61,909 bases of DNA, taken from assembly GCA_002104905.1 (NCBI GenBank), contig MCFE01000526.1:1-61909 (forward strand). The letters are read 5' to 3'. Below, in pieces: positions 46,857 through 58,060 of this stretch. A model generated the notes under the pieces. The model had not been told where the DNA came from. It saw nothing but the letters and a program-made list of their open reading frames with translations, and ran no database searches. Position 1 is the first letter of the stretch, and every line of letters starts with the position of its first letter. This stretch comes from Basidiobolus meristosporus CBS 931.73 (Eukaryota; Basidiobolomycota; Basidiobolomycetes; Basidiobolales; Basidiobolaceae). Both the position numbers and the translations under genes were made by a program.

Positions 46857-49369
46857 AAGAGAATGGGGGCGGGTTGTAAGAGTGGGTTGATCATCTACGA
46901 TGGAGGTACTCTGGTGCTATTTAAATGAAAGGGGCAATCATTGCACCATTGATCAGTTGGATCACTGATCCACAGGCTTTTGTGCCTGCTATGACGCTTT
47001 TCAAATCTCTTCAATCCTAATATTGCATATAGATATCCCTTGATAAATTTGAATCTGTCAAGGTGGTAGGTATATAGACCGTCGACTTCGGACTTACGGG
47101 TTAACAAATGAGCCACAGTTCGCTTAGCCCTGATGCCAGGCCAATGGAATCTCAGGTATCATACACTGGATAGGGGTGGCCTCAGGCTCGCCTTCAAACA
47201 ACGCCGGGTAGAGTGCGCTAACTGGCGTCGACTTGTCGCAAGTAGTAGCGACTGGACGGCTCTTCAATACACCGAAAAGTCGCTGCGCACATACGGTCAC
47301 GCCCACGAACCCCTGTTGGGTCCAGATAACAAGCTAGAATATATTTCGTTTCCAAATAATTAATTGCTTGCGTTTATCATCACACCATCTACTAGCGTGT
47401 AATATGACCATTGCTAACTCGAAGTCGAGATGAGGTTGCTATAGAGAGATTATCTAAAGCCAGCTGGTATGACAGCTATCGCATGGAAATAAAACCTAAA
47501 GCTGCTTTTATCCAAAACTGATCCAGTTATCAACCGCGTGCATGGACTATAAAGCAATGGTACTGTATTCTTGGGAGTTGGGATGATTCAAAATTTAGAT
47601 CGTAGCGAATTAGCATTTCTACGCATTGAATCACTATCTACCACTCAAACTCGAGGCCGTTTCACCAATTCATAAGTCGAGGGGCTCATGCTTGTGCTAT
47701 CAGTAACAAGATCGCCAGGCCTTGCTGTTTCATTCTTGCTTGGTTGTAGCTCCCCATTTCTATGCAAAGATGCTATTGTAGGCAGTCTACGAGTAGCGCC
47801 CAGCGGTGAAACTCATGTGATCTCATACTGAGTTATGCCAGCATCTGTAGGACGACCACCGGTTATGTTTAGTTCCGTATGTCTGCTGGTGAGGATCTTT
47901 CCAATGGCTCTGTGGAGGTAGAGGGATATGGTGTTCCCAGGTTGGGATCCATCATCATATCTTATCAGCAGTAGAGACTTGGCAGCGAAGGAATATCGAT
48001 GAAACGGGAAACACGATCTGTGGGAGCACCAGGTTTTGTATTGGATTGTTAGGATCAACAAAGATTGACCCTTTAGGAAGTATAAAACCGAAACTTTCAT
48101 CACTTCAGGAAAGCTATTCCTTTTGGTGCCGCTCGTGGTGCTTCTGGGACTACCCAAAGCATCATATGAGTGTAGATCTATCGTGCTACGTTCCAAACAC
48201 CTTTTCAATTTAGTTACAGGAACCTGGCATTAATCGGGTTGAGTGAAACCTCGTCATGGAGAAGTACAATTTCCGTGTGTTATGGAGCAGCGGCGTCCGA
48301 TTGGAAGGGAAGTTTGACAGTAGCAATTGTAGTAGCGGCGGATATAATTTGCTGATTCTCACGAAATACTCTGCTACTAATTGGCATTGATTGTACCCTT
48401 GGGATTACCAGATCTGAGTGTAAATGCAGAATGATGATTCGCCGATATGAGCCATCGCTGCTAGATTAGGTTTCAAGCAAGAACACACCAAGGCGCTCTT
48501 GGGCAGTCCATATGGTGGGTACTCTAGCATATGGCTGAGGGTGAGGAGTCTCCATTGTTCAGCCAGAATGGCCTTGTCATTTTTAAGGGATTTCAGACGA
48601 GTGAGCATCTAATTCCCCATCTTACCGATATATACAGTTTAGTGTGGTTCTTTGTGGGTGAAGTAATGCTACTATTCTGGACATTGCCACACGTTCCCGA
48701 TTCGTCTTATAGTACCGCTATATGTAGATGGGGTACTGGTCGGGGATCAAGGCTTCCAAGTTTGCTCAGGTATTCCGCAATTGGATCCCACCTGAGTAAT
48801 CTACTGAAGGGTGAATGCTACTGATGCCTTACCAGAGTGGTACATCACCTCTGTGAGTAATCAGAACACCAAGTGTAGTGGTCCTGACAGAACTGTCCAG
48901 AGGAGAATTATTCCAAGATCTACATAAACTCAGTGGCGTAAGCCTAAAATAGAAGTTGACCGTACAGTCATTATTTGGGTACCCTTTTGGCCCACATGGT
49001 ACGTAAGCATCCTGCAACATATTAGCAGCCGTCTAGAGAAACCACAGCATCACCAATGAAAGGAACACAAGGGTTGGTGCTCACAGACTAATGTGAGCAT
49101 ATTGATAGCCCCTGTCTGGATACTTCAAAATCTCTACTACCAAATAGATCAGCATAATACACAGCATTTGGTCAATACTGCTTCACATCAAAGAGCCTCC
49201 AGTATAAATGATACGTTGTATAACCAGGGAGTGTCAATAGAGAAGGTTAATCAAGGGTCAGATGGTAGTATAATATACATAGAGGATACTGCCAACTTGC
49301 CAATAAAAAATATTTATATATATGATACTTGTGAATATAGATTGCCGCAATTTGCATGGAGTTAGCAAC
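46857..49369. other. Gene-poor stretch
   Basis: About 2.5 kb. The longest frame (47813-48208, minus, 131 codons) shows no known motif. The first few hundred bases presumably include the GATA factor promoter. No repeat or RNA gene was recognised. Confidence 0.4.
46951..46970. promoter_or_regulatory. 7-bp inverted repeat upstream of the second GATA gene
   Basis: GATCAGT, 6-bp spacer, ACTGATC, about 95 bp before the ATG at 46856. A possible operator-like element; short enough to be chance. Confidence 0.25.
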
Positions 49370-51103
49370 TCAGCACGGGCGGGAGAAAGTGATTTGGTTG
49401 GCCGGAGTATCTGGATTTTCTTCACTAGAATCAGGTTCGGCGCCAATTTCTTCGGCGTAAGCTTCAGATTCAACGCGTGAGCTAGACTCCAGCGTTTGCA
49501 TTGCATGCATGATATCATTGACCAAGCGATCGACCATCTCCTCTGTTAAACTCTCCCTCACAACCACTCGAATGATTTCTTGGTCATCACAGCTAACAGG
49601 AAGCTTATATGATGGCAACATCCAGTAGCGCATTTGTAGCAACCCAGACACAGCTTTCTGGCGCACATGTGGGTTCGCCTCTTTGAAGCTCTTAGATAGC
49701 TTGAAGGCTACAAGTGGAAGCCCCTCATGGAAATCCTCGGCTTTCTTGACCTCCTTTTGTTCATCCTTTTTGATATGAATACCGGAGACCAGCTCAAAAT
49801 AGCCCGATTTCTCCAATGAAACGGAGAGCAATCTAGCGTTCTGCAGACAGGTTTCCATAATCTCGGTATATCCCTCGATACCAAGACGAAGGAAGTTGTA
49901 GTATTGAGAAATCACAAAGCAGGCAGGTCTAGAGAAATTCAAGGTGAAGGTTTTTTCTGTGCCACCAAGGTAATCCATCTCGAATATCAAATCCTTGGGA
50001 AGATACTCTTCGCCTCGCCAGAGAACCCAGCCAACACCCTAGCAACAAGAGTTAGCCTAGGAATAATTAAGAGCATACGCCACTTCTTACCGGATACGAA
50101 AGACCGAACTTGTGCCCGCTAGCATTGATACTAACTACACGTGGAATGTCAAATGACCATTTGAGGTTTGGAAAGGTAAAGGGCGCAATAAAGGCGCCCG
50201 ATGCTCCATCCACGTGGATTGGCACGTAATTGCCGGACTTCTTTTCGTACTCGTCTAGTAGTCCTGCCAAGCGCTCAATAGGCTCGAAGTGGCCCGTGAA
50301 GGTTGAACCTAGAATGGCCTACAGAAAAGCAATTCAGATACTGCAACAATATACGTGGTTTTATGCGAGTCGATCCTACATATACACCAATAGTATTCTC
50401 ATCGCAGAGCTTGACCACCTCCTCTGGATCTGAGACGTAGTTGGATTTCTCGGTGATTTTGACGACCCGAGGCTCCACATCAAAATATCTGGCAAACTTC
50501 TCCAGCGCAACCTGGGCGTTGGCACCAAAAACGATATTGGGCTTTGATGTATCTTTGCCAGCTTTTTCCCGGCGTTCCTTCCATTTCCATTTCATCGCCA
50601 GTCCTCCTAACATCACGCCTTCGGAAGACCCGACAGTAGCAGTTCCAATCGCTTGCTGACCTTCAGGTACGTTCCAAAGATGGGAAAGAATTGAAATACA
50701 CCTTTCGTGGATCAGCTGGGTCCCAGTTAGCTCCTCTTGATTAACAAAGTTTTTTGGGAGAGATTCCATGATGAGCTTCTCTGCCTCGGGCTCCATCCAA
50801 GTGGTTAAAAAGGTCGCACAATTCATCAGAGCCCTGCCGTCAAGTTCCATATCATCCTTGCAGATGCGATATACAACGCTAGCTGGCGTAGATTTGGCCG
50901 GCATTTTGAACTAGAGTGGTGGTATATTGGTCAAACAGACGCTTGGAACAGTGTACACGTATATCGCTTACCTTGGGGATTCCTTCGGAGGCGTACCTTG
51001 TCCCGTACGCAAAAGAATGCATATGCGGCTCTTCACGAGCGACGATACCCGCTCTCGATTCTTCCACTAATCGCTCTGGGTTAATGTGCTTCTTCAACGA
51101 CAT
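49370..51103 (-). CDS. Glutamate decarboxylase
   Basis: PLP enzyme converting L-glutamate to GABA and CO2, the entry to the GABA shunt. Four exons: 51103-50972, 50910-50380, 50318-50091, 50038-49370; 1560 nt, 519 residues; introns 52-61 nt, all phase 0. The N-terminus has the GAD-type [16 protein letters not shown]. The PLP-binding landmarks are [20 protein letters not shown] and [10 protein letters not shown], with the Schiff-base lysine at about residue 291. The C-terminal domain has GYF and [11 protein letters not shown]. The last ~40 residues are acidic; a plant-type calmodulin-binding segment is not evident. Length is normal for fungal GADs. Confidence 0.96.
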
Positions 51104-52220
51104 TGTATTTCCTAGTGAATAGGTAAGGTATGTAGGTTGAAGTGCTCTTATAATCAACAGAAGGTTCGAAATCGGGCTACGTCACTGGATGCTCAAATTG
51201 GATGGCTTATTACGAAGACATCTACGTAACTGTAGCTCCACTACTAGTAATGGGCTTTGGAAGGATCAGCAAATCGTAGTTTCGCCAACTGACGTACGCC
51301 CATATAGTTAGGATTGAGTGACTACATGTGGATGTTTGAAAGTCAGCATTACGAATGCAACTTTATATTATAATGCCCATGATTCACGATCCTCGCAAAT
51401 CATGTATTTCGTCAATCTAGTGTCAGGTTTCATGTCAACCCCATCCTAGCTTCGTTGCCTTGGAATATCGGAGCCCTATCGGTGTTGATAGTATCCTTGA
51501 TGGATCTTTGGATGATTCTCTTGTGTTCTTGTCAAGTCTGAATGCATAGTCATCCGATTCCCAATTCAGAAGGGGCCTTCTCCCGTCCGGTGTTTCTTTT
51601 GAGCCATACCGAATATCCTATTTGTTTCGCGGTAGGACCCTACGGATGCCCACATCTCCACTCCAGAGCCATTACCGGACGCTATAAATAACGCTCTGCA
51701 AGTACTGGCGCGGAAAGTCCGTCGAGCCATTCCCAGTGGACACGTCAAGAGCTTGGCAGTGGTACAGCCGTTCGCGGCCCATATGGTAGTCATCCCTTCA
51801 TGTTCCAATCCCTCATCAGTTGCACTTTTCACTCTGTGTCATGACAATATCTACTATTTTGGAAATTTCTGTCACACGCCTAGTTTCCATATCCAAGTCG
51901 TTGATCTGGTCAGGTCAGGTAAAGTTCACTCATACAACCTAGGCAATAAATTCAATGTCTATCAGCCGGATCATGAATATGACTCGTAGCAAATTACCAT
52001 TGCATAGAACCACATACTTCCTGACCATTCATGTGCTGGCCTAATAGATGATAATCTTGTTGATAGCAGATTCATCAAAGGTCCTCCCAGACTACATATT
52101 TTGGGATCAGCATCTAGAGTATTAGATTACTTGAAATCCTTCTATTTGGCAATTGATGTGCAGGTATGAGATTAAGTACTTTTTACTGCAAGTTTTTGGG
52201 GGAGCATTAGGGGTGATTTG
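51104..52220. other. Intergenic upstream of glutamate decarboxylase
   Basis: About 1.1 kb including the glutamate decarboxylase promoter. Only short frames; no gene recognised. Confidence 0.45.
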
Positions 52221-52442
52221 TGTTGTAAGGGTTTTGGAGATGTGGGAAGTGACTGAGAGTACAAGTAGAGAATATGGTTCTCATTTGATAATTCACTGAA
52301 TGTATTAGTGATATTTATACTTTCACATGGACTTAGAGATAAACACATACAAAATGCTCAGAAAGGTCCCAAGAACATGTGTCCAAATCATGGGGGACTT
52401 TGGGCAACATTGACATTTTGCAAGTCCTAGGTACCAGATATT
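52221..52442 (-). mobile_element. Copia LTR fragment, minus orientation
   Basis: It begins at the outer TGTTGTAAGG end and follows the reverse LTR for ~220 bp, through a degenerate TATA/AATAAA region, to 'gtaccaga'. It breaks at 52442, where another fragment starts. Confidence 0.85.
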
Positions 52443-52614
52443 TGTTGTAATAGTTTTGGATATATTGGAAGTGATTGGGAGAGCAAGTAGACTATGTGAC
52501 ATTCACTTAAGGATATATTGAATGTAAAAGTAGTACTGATACTCTTACATGGTCTTGCCAAGATAAACATGTAGAATATCGTTAGGATGGTCCCAAGAAT
52601 ATGTATGCAAAGCT
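52443..52614 (-). mobile_element. Second Copia LTR fragment, minus orientation
   Basis: TGTTGTAATAG onwards, ~170 bp of the reverse LTR ending near 'gcaaagcttg'. The head-to-tail fragments at 52221 and 52443 mirror those at 32282 and 32503. Confidence 0.83.
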
Positions 52615-52781
52615 TGCAACTGAGTTCCTGACATTGCTACTTGGTCTGTCCATGGGATCTCCACTCTGTCAACAATGGAGGACATGGAGACTGTGGTAGA
52701 TGAATTGCCTTTCTCTGCAAACTTATCTACTTCACTGGAGTGTAGCTCAACTGTCTGCACTTCCAACTCTTGTGAAAACAG

Positions 52782-53057
52782 CTATTTTCTTGTTGGTAAT
52801 TCTTCTTGATTATGATGGGACTCAGTCAGCTCTGGGCTTAGAGCATTTATTGGCAAGTACTGCAGCTTTTTTTTCATGCTTCCCAGTCTTTGGCTTGGGT
52901 AGACTTTTTCCCCTTTACCTTTTCCTTTATCACTGCCAGATCTTTCACTGCTACTTTGTCTCAGTGCTTCTTGTATTGAACTATGTTTTCTCCATAATAA
53001 ATGCTGCTCTGATGCATCTGTTTTGGCATGCTTGTCCCTTGCTGGAACTCTGCAGGC
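52782..53057 (-). pseudogene. Downstream part of a tandem-repeat ORF interrupted by the Copia insertion
   Basis: Read on the minus strand from the insertion point, the frame is open for 91 codons to a TAG at 52784-52782. It contains SERSGSDKGKGKG, which lines up with SEGPGSDKNKQ of the repeat unit on the far side of the Copia element (57747-57956). Joining across one copy of the CAGGC duplication keeps the frame. So this is the tail of the ORF whose beginning is at 57952-58898. Confidence 0.7.
53053..53057 (+). repeat. Target-site duplication, left copy (CAGGC)
   Basis: Matches 57747-57751 exactly; 5 bp is the standard Copia duplication length. Confidence 0.95.
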
Positions 53058-53408
53058 TGTTGTAAAAAATTCGTATTTTCCACCTAAATATTCACCTAAC
53101 TTAGTTACTTAGATCACCACCTTCAAATCCTAGAGAATACTGACCAAATTCCTTGTCGGGATTTACTTAGAATATTTTCACCAAAATACCAGGTACCCAG
53201 AACATGAAAATTCTCAAAGTTGTCCAAACAGCCCCAAACTTTGCACACATGTTCTTGGGACCTTCCTTAACCTATTCTACGTGTTTGTAATGCCAAGACC
53301 ATGTAAAAGTATAAATACTACTTTTACATTCAATAAATCATTAAGTGAAAACCACATAATCTACTTGTTCTCCAAATCACTTCCAATATCTCCAAGACTC
53401 TTACAACA

Positions 53409-53420
53409 GGTTATGAGCCC
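53409..53420 (+). promoter_or_regulatory. Primer-binding site matching the initiator tRNA-Met anticodon arm
   Basis: GGTTATGAGCCC is the reverse complement of GGGCTCATAACC, the anticodon stem-loop of fungal initiator tRNA-Met, rather than of a tRNA 3' end. This half-tRNA priming is known for Drosophila copia and yeast Ty5. The same start of the site is kept in the old minus-strand copy at 1327-1336. Confidence 0.85.
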
Positions 53421-53439
53421 CGGGCTGTCACTCTCTGCA

Positions 53440-56400
53440 ATGTCTACTACTGCTATTACTGGAATTTTTCCCTCTGCTGAAAAGTTGGATGGATCTAACT
53501 ACCAAGTGTGGAAGGTGAAGATGAAGTTGCTGCTGCAAGAAAGAGGCCTTTGGGATATTGTCATGGGAGAAGAATGCCCTCCTAAAAACGTGGGAGAGGA
53601 AGCCTTAAAGTACCAGAAGAAAGAACAAAGTGCCTTTAACTGCATTTGCCTTAATGTCAAGGACAAATTGCTAATTCAATGCTCAAGAGCAAAAACGGCA
53701 AAGAATGCCTGGAAGGCATTAGAAGACACCTACCAGTCATGTTCAGCTGCCAAGAAAATGTATCTGAGAAGAAAATTCTTTACTACAAAGATGCTGCCAG
53801 GAGAAGAAATGAAAAATCTAATTAACAGAATTACCCTGCTGGTAGATGAGATGGAATCTGTGGGCGTACCAACTACTGATGAGGATGTGATAGTTACCAT
53901 CCTGAATAGCCTGACAGACGAGTTTCAGGGCCTTGTATCAGCCCTAGAGTCCAGAACTGAAGATTTGACCTTAAATTACGTATATGGAAGGCTCCTGGAT
54001 GAAGAATTAAGAAAATCAAGCGCCAATAAGAAGGAAGAAGAAAATGCTTTAATAAGCAATGATAACCAACAAAGGAGGTACCCAAGACCCTACAAAGGCA
54101 ACAGCAACCTATTTTGCAACTACTGCAAAAGGAAAGGACATACATCAGACCGGTGTTTCAAAAAGCGAGATTATCAGCAAAAGAAGCCTGAATATGGAAA
54201 TGCTGCAACAACTGAAGATAGACTATTCATATCTGCACTAAATATGACCACAAACAAGGATTCTCAGACGTGGTATATTGACTCTGGAGCTTCTCAACAC
54301 TTTACACACCAAAAAGAACTTTTTACCCAATATCAAGAAATTCCAATTAAGAAGGTTTTCATGGGTGATGATAGAACACTTGATGCAGTGGGAGAAGGAA
54401 CTATCCAAGTAAACCTTAGAAGCAGTGAAGGAAGCCATACACTGACCTTTAAAGAAGTACTCTATGTACCAGAAATAGCCAAGAACCTACTCTCTGTAAG
54501 CAAGGCCACAGCAGAAGGACTCAGTTTCAGTTTTGACAATTCTGGATGCAGGATCACTGATCAAAATGGTGCTCATATTGCTTCGGGCATCAGAGATCAG
54601 AACCTATACAAGTTGACTTATATTCCATCATATTTGGAAGCCAATATAAGTAACTTAAATGAAGAAACACCAATGCTTTGGCACAGGAGATTTGGACACA
54701 TCAATTTTGATTATTTGCGTAAAATGATCAAAGATCAGCTAATTTCTGGAGTGAAAATTGATCCCCCAGCTATTTTGGAGCACTGTGAAGCTTGCATATA
54801 TGGGAAACAAGCCAGACAACCGTTCAAGAGCTCTGGGTTAATCAAAACTAAGAAAAAATTAGATCTAATTCACTCAGATCTGTGTGGACCTATGCAAAAT
54901 TTATCCTTAGGCGGGATGAAGTATTTAATCACTTTTATTGATGATTATACAAGATACACATGGGTCTACTTCATGGAGAGAAAGGAAGAAGCTCTGTCTA
55001 AGCTCAGGGAGTTTAAAGCCATGGTGGAGAGAGAAACTGGTGAAAAAATCAAGAAAATACGCTCTGACAATGGTGGAGAATATACCTCAAAACTCTTCAT
55101 CCACTTCTGCAAAATTCATGGGATAAAGCAAGAGACTACTGTACCATACTCCCCACAGCAAAATGGAGTAGCAGAACGAGCTAACAGATCAATAATTGAT
55201 ATGGCAAGATCTATGATCCATGATCAAAAATTATCCTATGATTTTTGGGCGGAATCAGTTGCCACTGCTGTATATCTTAAAAATAGGAGTTATAACAGAA
55301 TACTTCGTGATTCTACTCCATTTGAAGCATGGTATGGATACAGACCAAGTGCAGAACATCTAAGAATATTTGGGTGTACAGCATATGCCAAAAAACTGGC
55401 CGGAAATCAGTCAAAATTTGAGCCAAGAAGTGTAAAATGCATATTTTTGGGCTACTGCAATGAGAGTAAGGCATACAGACTCTACAATACCGAAGCAAAG
55501 AAGCTGATCAAGTCCAGGGATGTGTTGTTTGATGAAAATTCAAAATTTTCACAAAAAATGACATCAGATGATGACGAAAATTTGATCTCAAGTCCACCAA
55601 TTGTCAGGATTGAATCAGAGCAAAACAATGAAAATTTTTTCACTCCAGAGGACTCTACAACCATGGTTCAGCCAGAATCAGTGCCCAGGAATATCCCAGA
55701 AGTGATCATTCCAGTATCAAATGCCCGGAGATCCAATTGGACAAGAAATAGCCCAAATTACTATATCAATGAGGGTACAAACTTAGCCTATGCCTATTCA
55801 GTCCATGTTGATGAACCCCAGACTGTAAAAGAGGCCCTAAATAGCCCTCAGACAAAGTTTTGGAGATCTGCAATGACTGAGGAATATCAGGCACTGATGG
55901 AAAATCAAACTTGGGACTTAGTCAAATTACCAATCAACCAAAAATCAATTGGATGCAGATGGGTCTTCAAGACAAAATACAAGGCTGATGGTACAATTGA
56001 AAGATACAAAGCAAGACTTGTAGCCAAAGGATACTCTCAAACAAAAGGACTTGACTATACTGAGACCTTTGCACCGGTAGCCAAGTTTAATTCCATCAGA
56101 TTAATATTGGCTATTGCAGCCAAATATAAGTTTTTTATTCATCAAATGGATGTAAAAACTGCATTTTTGAATGGAGAACTTGATGAGGACGTGTATATGG
56201 ACCAGCCTGATGGGTTTGTTGACCAAGATAACCCCCATTTGGTCTGCAAGCTTAAAAAGTCACTATATGGTCTCAAACAATCACCGAGAGCCTGGAATTG
56301 CAAGATAGATTCTTATTTGGAATCTTTGAGTTTCAAAAGGAGTAATGCTGACTATAGTATATACTATAAGCCAGATAGATCAAATCCAGTCCTATTAGCT

Positions 56401-57384
56401 CTATATGTGGATGATCTTATTATAGCCGCCAATAACCTAGACACATTGGAAGAGACTAAATCCAGCCTATCTAAGGAGTTCAAGATGTCCAATCTAGGAG
56501 AACTCAGTTACTACTTAGGGATTAAGTTCTCCATAGACAGAAGTACCCAGACTATTACCCTAAGCCAATCCAAGTATATTCAAGATATACTAAAGAAGTA
56601 CAAAATGGAAGACTGTAAACCGGCAGCTACCCCAATGGAGACAAACCTTAACTTGGTCAAAACTCAACCAAATCAAGAGAGCTTGGTGCCATCTGAAAGC
56701 CCTGACTTTCCTTATCAATCTATGGTCGGCAGTCTGATGTATATCATGCTTGGAACACGTCCAGATATCTCATATTCAGTGGGAGTTGTCAGCCAACATA
56801 ATCAGAATTATGGATCTGATCATATTGCAGCAGTTAAGCGGATTTTTAGATACCTAAAAGGAACTGCTGATATGTGCTTAAGATACACTTATAAGGATTC
56901 AGAACAGGATCTTGTGGGATACTCTGATGCTGATTGGGGACTAAATTTAGAAGACAGAAGATCCACCACAGGATACACCTTTCTTTACTGTAAAGGAGCC
57001 ATTTCATGGAATTCAAGAAAGCAACCAACCGTAGCACTTTCTACTACAGAGGCAGAGTATATGGCAGCCTGTGAAGCTACAAAAGAAGCAATGTGGTTAA
57101 GAAAGCTCTTTACAGATTTAGGCCTATGTCAAAAAACGCCTATTACTTTATTTCAAGATAATCAAGGATGTATACAATTAGGTAGAAATCCAACTTTTCA
57201 TGCTAGAACCAAGCACATAGATATTAGACATCATTTCATACGTGAAGCTATAGAGAATAACTTAGTTAGCTTAGTTTACTGTCCTACAGATGAAATGATT
57301 GCAGACATATTTACCAAACCATTAGCTAGAGACAAGTTTGAATATCTTAGGTCAAAATTAGGACTAGTCAGTATGAACATTTAG
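53440..57384 (+). CDS. Copia Gag-Pol polyprotein
   Basis: 1314 residues in one frame, with no stop or frameshift between gag and pol. The start is placed at ATG 53440 (MSTTAITG); an in-frame ATG at 53413 sits inside the primer site, and the frame is open back into the LTR. In order: copia-type Gag (about 1-220), CCHC knuckle CNYCKRKGHTSDRC (226-239), protease DSGA (281-284), integrase zinc region (H-H-C-C) and core D480, D543, E579 with a D-x35-E spacing, and reverse transcriptase with MDVKTAFLNG (Asp904) and YVDD (989-992). RNase H follows with D1163 in YSDADWG and E1204 in TTEAEY. The ending is ADIFTKPLA...RSKLGLVS. Domain order protease-integrase-RT-RNaseH identifies Copia. Every catalytic residue I can locate is present. 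Confidence 0.98.
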   Translation: MSTTAITGIFPSAEKLDGSNYQVWKVKMKLLLQERGLWDIVMGEECPPKNVGEEALKYQKKEQSAFNCICLNVKDKLLIQCSRAKTAKNAWKALEDTYQSCSAAKKMYLRRKFFTTKMLPGEEMKNLINRITLLVDEMESVGVPTTDEDVIVTILNSLTDEFQGLVSALESRTEDLTLNYVYGRLLDEELRKSSANKKEEENALISNDNQQRRYPRPYKGNSNLFCNYCKRKGHTSDRCFKKRDYQQKKPEYGNAATTEDRLFISALNMTTNKDSQTWYIDSGASQHFTHQKELFTQYQEIPIKKVFMGDDRTLDAVGEGTIQVNLRSSEGSHTLTFKEVLYVPEIAKNLLSVSKATAEGLSFSFDNSGCRITDQNGAHIASGIRDQNLYKLTYIPSYLEANISNLNEETPMLWHRRFGHINFDYLRKMIKDQLISGVKIDPPAILEHCEACIYGKQARQPFKSSGLIKTKKKLDLIHSDLCGPMQNLSLGGMKYLITFIDDYTRYTWVYFMERKEEALSKLREFKAMVERETGEKIKKIRSDNGGEYTSKLFIHFCKIHGIKQETTVPYSPQQNGVAERANRSIIDMARSMIHDQKLSYDFWAESVATAVYLKNRSYNRILRDSTPFEAWYGYRPSAEHLRIFGCTAYAKKLAGNQSKFEPRSVKCIFLGYCNESKAYRLYNTEAKKLIKSRDVLFDENSKFSQKMTSDDDENLISSPPIVRIESEQNNENFFTPEDSTTMVQPESVPRNIPEVIIPVSNARRSNWTRNSPNYYINEGTNLAYAYSVHVDEPQTVKEALNSPQTKFWRSAMTEEYQALMENQTWDLVKLPINQKSIGCRWVFKTKYKADGTIERYKARLVAKGYSQTKGLDYTETFAPVAKFNSIRLILAIAAKYKFFIHQMDVKTAFLNGELDEDVYMDQPDGFVDQDNPHLVCKLKKSLYGLKQSPRAWNCKIDSYLESLSFKRSNADYSIYYKPDRSNPVLLALYVDDLIIAANNLDTLEETKSSLSKEFKMSNLGELSYYLGIKFSIDRSTQTITLSQSKYIQDILKKYKMEDCKPAATPMETNLNLVKTQPNQESLVPSESPDFPYQSMVGSLMYIMLGTRPDISYSVGVVSQHNQNYGSDHIAAVKRIFRYLKGTADMCLRYTYKDSEQDLVGYSDADWGLNLEDRRSTTGYTFLYCKGAISWNSRKQPTVALSTTEAEYMAACEATKEAMWLRKLFTDLGLCQKTPITLFQDNQGCIQLGRNPTFHARTKHIDIRHHFIREAIENNLVSLVYCPTDEMIADIFTKPLARDKFEYLRSKLGLVSMNI

Positions 57385-57746
57385 CTTAGTGGGAGTGTTG
57401 TAAAAAATTCGTATTTTCCACCTAAATATTCACCTAACTTAGTTACTTAGATCACCACCTTCAAATCCTAGAGAATACAGACCAAATTCCTTGTTGGGAT
57501 TTACTTAGAATATTTTCACCAAAATACCAGGTACCCAGAACATGAAAATTCTCAAAGTTGTCCAAACAGCCCCAAACTTTGCACACATGTTCTTGGGACC
57601 TTCCTTAACCTATTCTACGTGTTTGTAATGCCAAGACCATGTAAAAGTATAAATACTACTTTTACATTCAATAAATCATTAAGTGAAAACCACATAATCT
57701 ACTTGTTCTCCAAATCACTTCCAATATCTCCAAGACTCTTACAACA

Positions 57747-57751
57747 CAGGC
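57747..57751 (+). repeat. Target-site duplication, right copy (CAGGC)
   Basis: Pairs with 53053-53057 and marks the outer edge of the Copia insertion. Confidence 0.95.
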
Positions 57752-58060
57752 AACCTGATGCTTCTTTTCCACTTGCTTCAAGTTCTCAGCCCACACTGTG
57801 ATGGGCACCTGAGGTAGTTGCTTGTTTTTATCACTGCCAGGTCCTTCACTGATACTATGACTGAGTGCTCCTTGAATAGAACCACACTTTTCCTTGGTAA
57901 ATGCTGTGCTGGTGCACCTATGTCTGCCTGCTTTCCCCTTATCAGCACTCTTCAAGCTACCTGATGCCTCTTTGACAATTGTTTGGAGCTTTTGGCCCTA
58001 TTTGTAATGGGTTCTTGAGGAAGCTGCTGGTTTTTAGCCATTGAACCCTTGTTCTTGTGC
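57752..58060 (-). repeat. ~205-bp tandem repeat, continued at 52853-53057
   Basis: The block starting 57752 (caacctgatgcttcttt...) recurs at 57957 (ctacctgatgcctcttt...), a spacing of 205 bp. The TTATCACTGCCAG block at about 57827 recurs at about 52928 on the far side of the insertion. After subtracting the Copia element and one target duplication, that spacing is also about 205 bp. So two full or partial units lie here and one lies left of the element. Confidence 0.8.

Larger units (their letters stand above)
53058..57746 (+). mobile_element. Intact Ty1/copia LTR retrotransposon
   Basis: 4689 bp. LTRs are at 53058-53408 and 57396-57746, each 351 bp, with TGTTGTAA/TTACAACA ends. I find two differences between them by eye (T/A near LTR position 84, C/T near position 100). 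Each LTR has a TATAAATA (53310-53317 in the left copy) and an AATAAA (53332-53337). The primer-binding site starts directly after the left LTR and a short polypurine tract GTGGGAG (57389-57395) precedes the right LTR. One uninterrupted Gag-Pol frame lies inside. The 5-bp target duplication CAGGC flanks it. Everything needed for autonomous transposition looks intact, so it is recent and possibly active. Confidence 0.98.

Noticed and set aside
43236-51103. Nitrogen-metabolism gene cluster (arginase, glutamate decarboxylase, GATA factors)
   Set aside because: The genes are many kilobases apart, separated by unrelated housekeeping genes and gene-poor DNA; co-occurrence is more likely chance.
53281-53439. 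Gag-Pol starting inside the left LTR at 53281
   Set aside because: The codon is GTG and lies upstream of the TATA box, so it would not be in the genomic transcript. The ATG at 53440, after the primer site, fits Copia elements.
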